Origin: UBA7672 sp041166025
GTDB taxonomy: Bacteria > Pseudomonadota > Alphaproteobacteria > Caulobacterales > Hyphomonadaceae
Assembly: GCA_041166025.1 (NCBI GenBank)
Contig: JBEAMJ010000028.1
Coordinates: 1-64,000, forward strand
Length of the DNA stretch: 64,000 nucleotides
Direction: 5' to 3'
In this document: piece after piece, positions 1 to 8,334 of the stretch
Layout: each line of letters begins with the position of its first letter
How positions within the stretch are numbered: the first letter of the stretch is position 1
Translations under genes and position numbers: made by a program
Notes under the pieces: generated by a model
Told to the model about the DNA's origin: nothing
The model's database searches: none
The model's input: the letters and a program-made list of their open reading frames with translations, nothing else

Positions 1-27
1 TCTTCAGATCGTGGCTTGCCCGGCATC

Positions 28-55
28 CATGCTGGCCTCCAACCCAGCCAGCATG
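28..55. repeat. 9-bp inverted repeat (hairpin)
   Basis: CATGCTGGC at 28-36 and its exact reverse complement GCCAGCATG at 47-55 flank a 10-base loop. No T-run follows on either strand within a few bases, so it is not a canonical terminator. It lies at the outer edge of the decayed ParA region and could be a relic of that element. Function is unknown. Confidence 0.5.
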
Positions 56-249
56 ATGAATCAGACTTCGGCTCAGACTGGAATCCAAAATCGATTCAGC
101 CGGTTCACAAAATGCTCTAGACGCCCTGCTTGCCACGAAGCGGCGGATGGCCACTGCGGACATCCACAACTCTGCCACCGCACACGGTGCATCCGGCGCC
201 GATACCGCTGAGGCGGCGATCCGGACCCCAGCGCTTCAGCGCTACATCA

Positions 250-1076
250 AGATCGATGTCCGGATGATGACCGCAGGTGTTCACCGGGTGGCTGTTGCGC
301 GCCGGCTCTCACCGCGGAGTCTCTCACCCAAACGTCAGGAAGGTGTCGCCCCGCATGGCCGGCTGGCCGATCGATATCTTGACGGGTAGCCGCATGCCAG
401 ATCGCTCCGCGAAGCATTGGTCCGGCCTGACGAACCAATGGCACGCACACCCACAAGCCAAAGACGCATGGCGACGTCAGCGTCCTCGCCGCCACGCCCG
501 AACTGCGCTTCGACGAGATCGAGTTCGACCACGCCAGCTACAATGCGTCCGACAAGGCCTCCGCCCGGCCGCGCATGGAGCAGCTGCTGGTTGCTGAACT
601 AGCGGCGCTCAATGACGCCTATGTGCTCATCCTCTTCGACTGCCCACCAGGATTCTCGCCCCTCCCACAGGCTGCAATTGCGAGCGCCGATAATATTGTC
701 TCGCCGGTACATGAAGAGCCGCTCTCTGTCTGGAGCCTCCAGACCTTCCGCGAGTTCGGCTCAACAATGGATGGCGGCTGCGCGCGCCGACGAGGACAGC
801 GCTGACCTGCTCACCTTCTTCGGCCGAGCTGACAACTGGTTCGATCTCTACAAGAGGATCGAAGTGGCCCAAAAGGTTGCCGGGGGTGAGCCACAACTTA
901 TTGGCCCCTGCCCCACGCTCAAACTGAAGGTCGCCAAGGCAAGCGCAAACTTCGATCGACACGCGCGCCCAACCGATCCCGAGAAGAACCTCATCAGTTT
1001 TGATCAGGCGCGCGACGTGATCCAAGCACTCATTCCAACGGTGCTGAAATCGAGGCAGCAAGTGTCAGCGGGATAG
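250..1076 (+). pseudogene. ParA-family ATPase remnant, multiply frameshifted
   Basis: Several plus-strand frames carry consecutive pieces of a ParA/MinD-type partition ATPase. Frame 1 near 280-400 holds a fragment like TGWLLRAG and DILTGSRMPD. Frame 2 from about 431 reads VSVLAATPELRFDEIEFD, then at about 624-655 the hallmark VLILFDCPPGF (ParA motif with the conserved Asp), continuing to LQTFREFG. The frame then slips near 755-770 into frame 3, which reads LLTFFGRADNWFDLYKRIE and ends at 1076. The P-loop-containing N-terminus is not recognisable. At least two frameshifts are needed to link the parts, so no full-length protein can be made. The two downstream pieces are convincing; the most upstream piece is weaker. 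It sits on the 3' side of tRNA-Tyr, a common insertion point of integrative elements. Confidence 0.65.
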
Positions 1077-1142
1077 CTGGCGGGGTTGGTGAAAAGCCCG
1101 CTCTACAAGGCCAGGCGATCCCAACACGCTAGGCCAAAAGGC

Positions 1143-1230
1143 TGGTGGAGGGGACTGGATTCGAACCAGTGTACGCAGTGAAGCGGGCAGATTTACAGTC
1201 TGCTGGATTTAACCACTCTCCCACCCCTCC
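1143..1230 (-). tRNA. tRNA-Tyr (anticodon GTA)
   Basis: Read on the minus strand, the 5' acceptor arm GGAGGGG (from 1230) pairs with CCCCTCC (1147-1153). The T-loop GGTTCGAATCC is perfect, the anticodon GTA lies at 1194-1196, and a long variable arm marks a class II tRNA, as expected for bacterial tRNA-Tyr. The discriminator A is at 1146 and CCA is encoded at 1143-1145. The 3' end points toward the decayed ParA region. Confidence 0.97.
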
Positions 1231-1310
1231 AGGGGCCGAGTGCGACGGCTTGACGCCGACGCAGATGAAGCCGAAACGGACCCCGGCCTCACAGCGGAGC
1301 GCGTCTTATA

Positions 1311-2357
1311 GTGACGAAGGATCGACCACGCAACCGGGGCGGAAACGCAGGAAAACCGGGCGATTCTAGTAAGCCTCGTCGCGGCGGCAAGCCTTGGGGT
1401 CGTAAGTCGCACCATGAGGGCGAAGGGCCGGGCAGCGGCGCCGGCGATACCGCTCGAGCGAGCCAGCGGACCGACAAGCGGCCGTGGACGGGGGCTGCGA
1501 GCGGACATCGCGGACCGCATTCAGGCTCGCGCGGCAGGCCGCCGGTCCATGAGCGGCGCGAAGCTGCGTTCGAGGACAATGGCGAGGTCTGGATCTGGGG
1601 GCTGCATGCCGCGGGCGCTGCCCTGCGCAATCCGCTGCGCAAGATCAGCGTGGCGTATGTGAGCCCCGGCGCGGCCGAGCGGGCGGGTCTCGATCCGCGC
1701 GCCCTGCCCCGCTTCGCTTACATGATGGAGTCGCGCGAAATCGAACTGAAACTACCGCCTGGCGCCGTGCACCAGGGTCTCGCTGTGCGATGCAGGGCGC
1801 TGGAAGGCCAAAACATCGACGACGCTGCGATGCGTCCTGAGAAGACGCTGGCCATCCTGGATCAGGTCACAGATCCGCAGAATGTTGGCGCCATCTTCCG
1901 GTCGGCGGCGGCGTTTGGCGTCGGCGCAGTGGTGATGCAGACGCGCAATGCGCCTGTTGCGGGGGGAGCGCTCGCCAAAGCGGCAGCGGGCGCCCTTGAG
2001 GTGGTGGACGAGGTCCGCGCCGTAAACATCTCGCGCGCGATCGATGCGCTGAGGGATGCAGGATGGAATGTCGTCGGCCTGGATGGCGCAGCTGAGCTGA
2101 CGCTTGACGAGGCGATTGCGGGACCAGAGCCGGTGGCCATTGTGCTGGGCGCGGAGGGCGATGGCCTGCGCCACGGCGTCGCCAAGGCGTGCACACGGCT
2201 GGCGCGCATACCGATGCAGCCGGGAATGGAAAGCCTCAACGTGTCCAACGCTGCCGCGATTGCCTTCTATGAGGCGATGAAGCGCAAGGGCCGCGTCCCC
2301 CCGCCAGCAGTCCGCCTGCCTGCGGTTGCCGGTGGATTCGAGGAAGAAGCAGACTAA
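1311..2357 (+). CDS. rlmB: TrmH/SpoU-family 23S rRNA 2'-O-methyltransferase (RlmB type)
   Basis: A 348-residue SAM-dependent RNA ribose methyltransferase, which in this family methylates G2251 of 23S rRNA. The first 75 residues are a low-complexity Arg/Gly/Lys-rich extension. A substrate-binding domain starts near VWIWGLHAAGAAL. The C-terminal SPOUT knot carries the three family motifs: DPQNVGAIFRSAAAFG (N and R conserved), IVLGAEGDGL and MESLNVSNAAAIAFYE. The start is a GTG at 1311. Downstream starts exist inside the basic tail, so the true N-terminus is uncertain. It lies just beyond tRNA-Tyr on the opposite strand. The family is certain; the exact target nucleotide is inferred from the group 3 TrmH layout. 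Confidence 0.9.
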   Translation: MTKDRPRNRGGNAGKPGDSSKPRRGGKPWGRKSHHEGEGPGSGAGDTARASQRTDKRPWTGAASGHRGPHSGSRGRPPVHERREAAFEDNGEVWIWGLHAAGAALRNPLRKISVAYVSPGAAERAGLDPRALPRFAYMMESREIELKLPPGAVHQGLAVRCRALEGQNIDDAAMRPEKTLAILDQVTDPQNVGAIFRSAAAFGVGAVVMQTRNAPVAGGALAKAAAGALEVVDEVRAVNISRAIDALRDAGWNVVGLDGAAELTLDEAIAGPEPVAIVLGAEGDGLRHGVAKACTRLARIPMQPGMESLNVSNAAAIAFYEAMKRKGRVPPPAVRLPAVAGGFEEEAD

Positions 2358-2387
2358 ACTCTCGGCAGACCTGAGGAGAGGACGAAC

Positions 2388-3356
2388 ATGCGGATCGCAA
2401 TCGCCATTGTGCTCGCCCTGATCACCATCGGCGCGGGAACGGTCTGGGGCATCGCACAGTTCGGATCGACCTCCACGGTCGTGAGCATGCCGCGCGAACC
2501 CGTCGTGCGCGAGCCCCAGGTGGCAGCTGTCCCTGACCCGGCTACGCCACAGACCCGTTCGCTGCCAATACCAGGCCCGGCGCCTGCTGCGCCCAGCGAG
2601 CCGCAGCCGCCGGAACCAGCAAAGGCGAATCCGCCGCCCGTCACGTTCGGCTCGACACTGGCCGAATCGGAAGCGCCGGCTGCGAAGCCGTCAACGGATG
2701 TAACGCCTCCGGTGGCGCCCGAAGCAGCCGAAGCAGAACTGCGGGTTGCGCCGCAGCAGGCGACCGTCCCGCAGCCGACGGCGTCACGAGCCGCTGCGCC
2801 GAGCGGACTCGAGGCGCAGTTCAAGGCGCGGCGGGTGACCTACAACCGGCCACCCGAAAAGCTGGCGTTGAACAAACCGGTGGATGTCTCGCTTGTTGTG
2901 AACGCCACCGACGATGCGCATGCGGGGCGGGAAGCGCTGGAAGGCTTCAAGGGTGAGATTGTCGAGCGCGATGTCGAATTGTCGGACACGGTCTCGGCGC
3001 AACTTACAGGCGTTGGTTTCGACATCACCACGCAGACAGTTGAGCGCCAGCGTCTTTCTGGAAAGACTGTAAACCGCTGGCAGTGGCGCGTGACGCCGAC
3101 CGAGCCCGGGCAGCATACGCTGATCCTCGAAATCTTTGGTTACGCGTCAGGATCACTCGACGCCGAACCGCTGGATGCCTATCGCGATGTGATCACCGTG
3201 GAGGTCGAGCAGATCGATCAGCTGGTGACGTGGGCGAAGAGCGTTCAGCCCCTGTTCGCAGTGCTGGCGGCGCTCGCCGGGATCGGATCTGCGGTGTTCG
3301 CCTTCCTGCGCTTCAGGGAAGAGCGCAAGCAGACGAAGGCGAGCCGGACGAGCTGA
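2388..3356 (+). CDS. Hypothetical protein with membrane segments at both ends
   Basis: A 322-residue protein of unknown function. Residues 3-24 form an uncleaved signal anchor or signal peptide. Residues 35-145 are a Pro/Ala/Glu-rich linker typical of a periplasmic spacer. Residues 150-275 look like a beta-rich folded module, containing ITTQTVERQRLSGKTVNRW and RVTPTEPGQHTL. A second hydrophobic helix at about 286-308 is followed by a positively charged tail (FREERKQTKASR). If the first helix is retained, both termini would be cytoplasmic with the module in the periplasm. A good Shine-Dalgarno sequence (GAGGAGAGG) precedes the ATG. It starts 30 bases after the methyltransferase stop and may be cotranscribed. 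I recognise no named family. Confidence 0.8.
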   Translation: MRIAIAIVLALITIGAGTVWGIAQFGSTSTVVSMPREPVVREPQVAAVPDPATPQTRSLPIPGPAPAAPSEPQPPEPAKANPPPVTFGSTLAESEAPAAKPSTDVTPPVAPEAAEAELRVAPQQATVPQPTASRAAAPSGLEAQFKARRVTYNRPPEKLALNKPVDVSLVVNATDDAHAGREALEGFKGEIVERDVELSDTVSAQLTGVGFDITTQTVERQRLSGKTVNRWQWRVTPTEPGQHTLILEIFGYASGSLDAEPLDAYRDVITVEVEQIDQLVTWAKSVQPLFAVLAALAGIGSAVFAFLRFREERKQTKASRTS

Positions 3357-3418
3357 GACCAGGTGAGTGAGAATCTGCCGCCCGCTGTCCGGGATAGCAG
3401 TCGCCAAGACACGCCGCT

Positions 3419-4081
3419 CTACCCTGCCGCGCTCGCTTTGCCGTCAATAATCTGGCGTATTGCTTGTTCGAAAACGCGCGGGGGCTGGCCGCCCTGGATC
3501 ATCCAGCGGCCGTTGAAGATGACCGAGGGGACGGCGTTGATGCCGCGGTTGCGCCACACGGCCTCCTCCGCACGAACTTCCTGGGCGTAGGCGCCGGAAC
3601 CCAGTAACTCTCGCGCCTTGGCCGCGTCGAGACCCGCAATCGCCGCGGCGGCAATCAGCACTTCATGATCGCTGGTCGATTTCTGCTCGGTGAAGTTGAC
3701 GGCGAAGAGCGCCTCCTTCAGCTCGATCTGCCGGCCCTCGACACCGGCCCAGTAGAGCAGCCGGTGCGCGTCGAACGTGTTCCAGATGCGGCTTTCGGAA
3801 TTGTAGTTGAACTCGAAACCGAGCGCTTCGCCGCTCTCGCGAATGGCGTTCCGCGAGGCTGCAGACCGGGCCGGATCAGCGCCATACTTTCGCGCAACAT
3901 GCTCGGTTGTGTTCTCGCCCTCCGGAGGCATATCTGGGTTGAGCTCGAAAGGCTGGAAGTGGATTTCCGCGGCAACCCTGTCGCCGACTGCATCAAGCGC
4001 CCGCTTCAACGAGCGCAAGCCGATGACACACCACGGACAGGCGACGTCCGAGACGAAATCGATGCGCAAGGGGACAGACAT
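3419..4081 (-). CDS. DsbA-family thiol oxidoreductase (FrnE-like)
   Basis: A 220-residue thioredoxin-fold protein of the DsbA/FrnE branch. The CPWC redox motif is at residues 15-18, right after the first beta strand (RIDFVSDVACPWC), followed by the all-helical insertion and the C-terminal AVPSVIFNGRWMIQGGQ, which holds the cis-Pro loop (AVPS). No signal peptide is visible, so it probably acts in the cytoplasm. The frame is open to 4138, but the ATG at 4081 has a strong AAGGAG seven bases upstream and gives the normal family length. FrnE-like proteins are linked to cytoplasmic disulfide handling and polyketide or aromatic isomerisation; the substrate here is unknown. Confidence 0.9.
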   Translation of the reverse strand: MSVPLRIDFVSDVACPWCVIGLRSLKRALDAVGDRVAAEIHFQPFELNPDMPPEGENTTEHVARKYGADPARSAASRNAIRESGEALGFEFNYNSESRIWNTFDAHRLLYWAGVEGRQIELKEALFAVNFTEQKSTSDHEVLIAAAAIAGLDAAKARELLGSGAYAQEVRAEEAVWRNRGINAVPSVIFNGRWMIQGGQPPRVFEQAIRQIIDGKASAAG

Positions 4082-4170
4082 GGGCGTTCTCCTTCCTGCA
4101 ATGTAGTCCTTACACCGCCCTTGCGCCACTGCATGCACGGGCGCGATAGTCTGGCGGCAGGAGACATGAC

Positions 4171-5118
4171 ATGCCCACGCGCGCCTTCGAGACCAAGCTG
4201 GAAACGATCGGACAGGTGCTGGCAGGGCCCTGGCGGGCGCCGGTCAACATGCTGCTCGAACAGACCTACGACAACCACGTGTCGCTTCATGACGATGCGA
4301 TGGCGCGCAAGCTGGGCTTCAAGGCGGGGCCGATCGAGGGGCCGACCCATTACAGTCAGTTTGTTCCTCTCGCCGAGGCCATCTGGGGCGAGCGGTTTCT
4401 GCGCGAGGGATGCCTGTCGGCCCATTACCGAAACATGGTGATGGAGGGTGAAGAGGTCCGCGCCTTCATCGAACGCGAGCCCGGCGAGGACCATGCGAAG
4501 ATCTGGGCGAGCAAGCGCGATGGAACAGAAGTGTTGAAAGGCACAGCGTCGGTAGGGCCGCAATCCCCGCCGACGGCGCTGGACCTGCGGCTCAGCGAGC
4601 TGTCGCCGCTGGAACAGCCGGTGATCCTGCGCGACCTAAGGGTGGGGCAGCGGATGAAGCGGCAGAAGGTGCGCATGGATGCAGATCAGCATATGGGCGA
4701 CCTTTATCCCTTTTCGCTCAACCAGAAGCTCGCGAAGATCACGGAGCCCTCGCCCTGGTATGCGGGCGCGGACAATCCGTGGGGCCGCGCGATCGTGCCG
4801 TGGGAAATGGTGAGCGTACTGCTCCAATACGTTGCGCGGGAAGACAAGCTGCCGGTTAAGGGGCCGGCAGTCGGCCTCTTCGCAGATCAGGAAATCCGCA
4901 TGATCGAAGGGCCCCTGTTCGTCGGCGAGGATTATGAGATTGAGCGGGAGATCGTGGCGTTGTCCGGGAGCCGGCGAACCGAATCCTACTGGACGCGTAC
5001 CTTCGTCTACCGGCCTGGCACGTCCAAGGTCATCGCGACCATGTTGCTGAACCAGGCCACGCTGAAGGACTCCTACGCTCGCTATGCTGAGGAACACGCA
5101 GCGCTTTACCCGGCCTGA
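4171..5118 (+). CDS. Conserved protein, probable double hot-dog (MaoC-like) fold
   Basis: A 315-residue soluble protein with no signal peptide. The sequence falls into two similar halves, each with the feel of a hot-dog domain. The first half has FKAGPIEGPTHYSQFVPLAE and a following strand-rich region. The second has DQHMGDLYPFSLNQKLAKI and GPAVGLFADQEIRMIEGPLF. The internal G-P-I-E-G-P-T-H segment resembles the IxGP substrate loop of MaoC-like dehydratases, but the canonical catalytic D/H pair is not obvious. It faces the DsbA-like gene divergently, with 89 bases between the starts. The fold assignment is tentative and the function unknown. Confidence 0.75.
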   Translation: MPTRAFETKLETIGQVLAGPWRAPVNMLLEQTYDNHVSLHDDAMARKLGFKAGPIEGPTHYSQFVPLAEAIWGERFLREGCLSAHYRNMVMEGEEVRAFIEREPGEDHAKIWASKRDGTEVLKGTASVGPQSPPTALDLRLSELSPLEQPVILRDLRVGQRMKRQKVRMDADQHMGDLYPFSLNQKLAKITEPSPWYAGADNPWGRAIVPWEMVSVLLQYVAREDKLPVKGPAVGLFADQEIRMIEGPLFVGEDYEIEREIVALSGSRRTESYWTRTFVYRPGTSKVIATMLLNQATLKDSYARYAEEHAALYPA

Positions 5119-5215
5119 GCACGGTCGCGATCGCAACCAAACGACGCGCGTTGGGGCCAGTTGTTCGACGTTCCCGAGCGTTGGACGGGCATGACTTGCC
5201 GTTACGGAACTCCCT

Positions 5216-5234
5216 GATGCAAAAATGCTGCATC
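5216..5234. promoter_or_regulatory. Inverted repeat upstream of TonB receptor
   Basis: GATGCA (5216-5221) and TGCATC (5229-5234) form a perfect 6-bp inverted repeat with a 7-base spacer, 170 bases before the receptor start. It could be an operator half-site pair or a weak hairpin. No protein partner is identifiable. Confidence 0.35.
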
Positions 5235-5288
5235 TTCAGGTAGTTTGGCGAAATGGCCCGATTCGCATGCCCCCCGTGAATTGACGCG

Positions 5289-5304
5289 GTCACGCGTGCG
5301 TGAC
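5289..5304. promoter_or_regulatory. 16-bp palindrome upstream of TonB receptor, candidate operator
   Basis: GTCACGC-GT-GCGTGAC is a perfect 7+7 bp palindrome with a 2-base centre, 100 bases before the receptor GTG start. A TTGACG hexamer begins at 5281 and could be a -35 element overlapping it. Size and symmetry suit a dimeric helix-turn-helix repressor. Assignment is by position and symmetry only. Confidence 0.4.
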
Positions 5305-5403
5305 GGAACTGCGACCGCCACTCTCTTCTGGGGACGTGGGGTCAGAGCCTTCAACATGGTCGTCACAGCGAAAGGAGAGGCAATCACGAAAATGGAGTGA
5401 CCC

Positions 5404-8256
5404 GTGAACCGACCCCCGCTGAAGCCTCTGCTTCTGAGCTCGACGCTGCTCGGCCTTGCCACAGCACCGTTTGCCTTTGCACTGCCTGCCATGGCGCAGG
5501 AAACCGCCGCCCAGGAAAATGACGACGTGGTCGTCGTCACGGGCACGCGGATCTCTCGCGAAGGCTATGCTTCTTCCAGCCCTATAACGACTGTCGACTC
5601 CGAGGAGTTGCAACTCAAGCAGCCCGTGGACGTCGAAGAAGTCCTGCGCGCGATGCCGCAATTCCTGCCCGGCAATGGCGGGCAGGTGAACAATGGGTCC
5701 TCAGGCACATCGACGCTTGACCTGCGCGGCCTCTCGACCCCGCGTACCCTTCCGCTCATTGACGGCAAACGCATGGTCGGCTTCGACCCGAACGGCCTGT
5801 TCGACGTGACGGCCGTTCCGGTTTCGCTGCTTGAACGCGTTGACGTGGTGACCGGCGGCGCTTCAGCGGTCTACGGGTCCGACGCGGTCGCCGGCGTGGT
5901 CAACTTCATCCTGAATGACGACTTCCAGGGCGCCCAGCTCGACACCTCCTACTCAATCACCGACCACGGCGATGGCGAGATCGTCAACGTGCAGGGCACG
6001 ATCGGCGCAGGCTTCGACGATGGCCGCGGCAATGTCGTGCTCTCGGTCGGCTATGCGGACAAGGAAGCCGTTTACCAGACCCGTCCGCCGGGTTCGTCCA
6101 CCCCGGGCGCCTCGTCCACGACCAATCCGGCGGCAATCGACTCGGCCACCGGAGGGCGGACGCAGTTCAACGCGACAGGAAACCTCGTGCCATTCTACCG
6201 GGGTTTCGACTTCAACCCTCAAAATCTCTACCAGACGCCCCAGGAACGCTGGCAGGCGCTTGCGCTCGCCAAGTACCAGATCAATGACAATGTCGAGGCC
6301 TACTCGCGGTTCATTTACTCCGGCTCCACCTCTGCCCCGCAGCTGGCCTCTTCGGGCACGTTCGGCTTCTCCTTCGAGGTGCCGCTCACCAACCCGTTCC
6401 TGTCAGCGCAGGCCTCCAGCTATCTCGCTGCGAACAACCCGGTCATCACCTGCTCGGTCGCAGCCGCTGGCCAGTGCGTTGACGTGGGCGTCCGCTGGCG
6501 CGCCGTGCCGGTCGGCCCGCGCCAGTACAGCTTCCAGTATGACAACATTCAGGGACTCGTCGGCTTCCGTGGCGACTTCATGGGGTGGGACTGGGACATC
6601 GCGGGCGCGCACGGCGAAACCAGCCTGCAACGCCAGCAGAACAATGACATCGACGCCAACCGGTTCCAGCAGGCGCTCTTCGCCGCCAGCACAACAGCCT
6701 GTATCGATCCATCGGGTCTCTGCTCGCCGATCAACATCTTCAACCCGGCGGTTGCGGTGACGCCGGCAGCGGCGCAGTTCGTGTCACTGAACCTTCAGGT
6801 CCAGTCGCTCACGACGCAGGACTATGTCCAGGCCACGATCAGCCGTGACCTTGGCGACTTCAAGTCACCGTGGGCGGTCGAGCCGATCGCAGTGTCATTC
6901 GGCGCCGAGTATCGCGACGAGTCATCCGATTACCGCCCGGACGCCGCCTCGCAGTCCGGCGCCTCGCCCGGCTTTGGCCAGACCCTGCCGACCAAGGGCC
7001 GATATGATGTCTCGGAAGTCTTCGGCGAGACGATCATACCGCTCGTTTCCGACATGCCATTCGCCGAGTCGATCAACCTCGAACTTGGCTACCGCTCGTC
7101 GGACTACTCAACGTCCGGCTCGGTGGAGAGCTACAAGTATGGCGCCGACTGGGCGCCTGTCGACGGCCTCCGCTTCCGTGGCATGTTCCAGCGCGCCGTG
7201 CGCGCCGCGAACATCGCGGAGCTGTTCGCGCCCGTGACCCCGGGCACGGGCGACCTGCTGGTCGATCCATGCGCCAATGGCAGGGCGGGCTCGCCGCTGA
7301 CAGGCGGCTTGCGAGCCCTGTGTATCGCCACAGGCGTTCCTGCAACGGCGATCGACAACGCAACACTGGCCCAGCCGACATCCGGCCAGGTCAACGCCTT
7401 CTTCGGCGGCAATCCAAATCTGACACCCGAAGAAGCCGATACGGTTACGTTCGGTGTTGTGTGGCAACCGGACTTCGTGCCGGGTCTGGCCGTAACGGTG
7501 GACTATTATGACATCCAGATCGCGAACGCGATCTCGATCCGTCCGAACTACGACATCGTCGACGGGTGCTACAACATCACCCGGAATCCGACGCTGACCG
7601 CCACCGATGTCGACTGCCAACTGATCGCACGCAACACCGTGAACGGTACGATCGAGGGCGACCTCATCTATGGTATCCAGCAGGTCACCGAGAACATCGG
7701 CGAGGTTCACGCAGAGGGCATCGACTACTCGGTGCGCTATGACTGGGACCTCGGCGCCTATGGCGGGCTCGAGCTTGCCCTGGATGGCACCTACGTCATG
7801 GATGCGAGCTACGTCCCGGCACCGGGCGGCGCGACCGTCGAGTGCGTGGGCCGTTATGGCAAGCAGTGCGGCCTGCCGTCGACCGTTTCCGGCTCGACCG
7901 GCGGTCCGACGCCGGAAACCCGCTTCATGCAGCGGACGACATGGACGTTCGGCGACTTCGATGCGTCGCTGATCTGGCGCTACCTTTCGGGTTCGGAAGT
8001 TGATGCTACGCAGGCGGCCGCAACGCCGGCTGCATCCGCTTCGATCCCGGACTACAACTACCTCGATATCGCCGGGTCGTGGCAGATCACCGACTGGGCG
8101 AAGCTTCGGATGTCTGTGACCAATATCACGGACGAAGAAGCGCCCTTCGTGCAAACCGAGACCGGCTCCACGCCGTTCAACTCGGGCAACACCTACCCCT
8201 CTACTTATGACGTGCTGGGCCGGGTGTTCACGATTGGCGTGACCACGAAGTTCTAG
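5404..8256 (+). CDS. TonB-dependent outer-membrane receptor
   Basis: A 950-residue outer-membrane receptor that would import a substrate using TonB-ExbBD energy. Residues 1-32 form a signal peptide ending in ALPAMAQ. A TonB box-like VVVVTGTRI follows, then the plug domain with VDVVTGGASAVYGSDAVAG and VVNFIL, and a beta barrel ending in an aromatic residue (VFTIGVTTKF), as needed for outer-membrane insertion. The barrel has several paired cysteines, as in VITCSVAAAGQC and ECVGRYGKQC. The chosen start is GTG at 5404, the first codon giving a full signal peptide. The layout matches the large Caulobacter/sphingomonad/Xanthomonas class of receptors linked to plant-polymer or peptide uptake; the substrate cannot be read from sequence. 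Confidence 0.95.
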   Translation: MNRPPLKPLLLSSTLLGLATAPFAFALPAMAQETAAQENDDVVVVTGTRISREGYASSSPITTVDSEELQLKQPVDVEEVLRAMPQFLPGNGGQVNNGSSGTSTLDLRGLSTPRTLPLIDGKRMVGFDPNGLFDVTAVPVSLLERVDVVTGGASAVYGSDAVAGVVNFILNDDFQGAQLDTSYSITDHGDGEIVNVQGTIGAGFDDGRGNVVLSVGYADKEAVYQTRPPGSSTPGASSTTNPAAIDSATGGRTQFNATGNLVPFYRGFDFNPQNLYQTPQERWQALALAKYQINDNVEAYSRFIYSGSTSAPQLASSGTFGFSFEVPLTNPFLSAQASSYLAANNPVITCSVAAAGQCVDVGVRWRAVPVGPRQYSFQYDNIQGLVGFRGDFMGWDWDIAGAHGETSLQRQQNNDIDANRFQQALFAASTTACIDPSGLCSPINIFNPAVAVTPAAAQFVSLNLQVQSLTTQDYVQATISRDLGDFKSPWAVEPIAVSFGAEYRDESSDYRPDAASQSGASPGFGQTLPTKGRYDVSEVFGETIIPLVSDMPFAESINLELGYRSSDYSTSGSVESYKYGADWAPVDGLRFRGMFQRAVRAANIAELFAPVTPGTGDLLVDPCANGRAGSPLTGGLRALCIATGVPATAIDNATLAQPTSGQVNAFFGGNPNLTPEEADTVTFGVVWQPDFVPGLAVTVDYYDIQIANAISIRPNYDIVDGCYNITRNPTLTATDVDCQLIARNTVNGTIEGDLIYGIQQVTENIGEVHAEGIDYSVRYDWDLGAYGGLELALDGTYVMDASYVPAPGGATVECVGRYGKQCGLPSTVSGSTGGPTPETRFMQRTTWTFGDFDASLIWRYLSGSEVDATQAAATPAASASIPDYNYLDIAGSWQITDWAKLRMSVTNITDEEAPFVQTETGSTPFNSGNTYPSTYDVLGRVFTIGVTTKF

Positions 8257-8272
8257 TCTGGGGGCGTGAAAG

Positions 8273-8309
8273 GCGGCGGCTTCTCACGGGGGCCGCCGCT
8301 TCCTTTTTT
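8273..8309 (+). terminator. Rho-independent terminator after TonB receptor
   Basis: GCGGCGGC (8273-8280) pairs with GCCGCCGC (8292-8299) and is followed by TTCCTTTTTT ending at 8309, 17 bases after the receptor stop codon. It separates the receptor from the hydroxylase gene that begins at 8335. Confidence 0.88.
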
Positions 8310-8334
8310 CAGAGTTGCCGCGCGTAACGGACAG

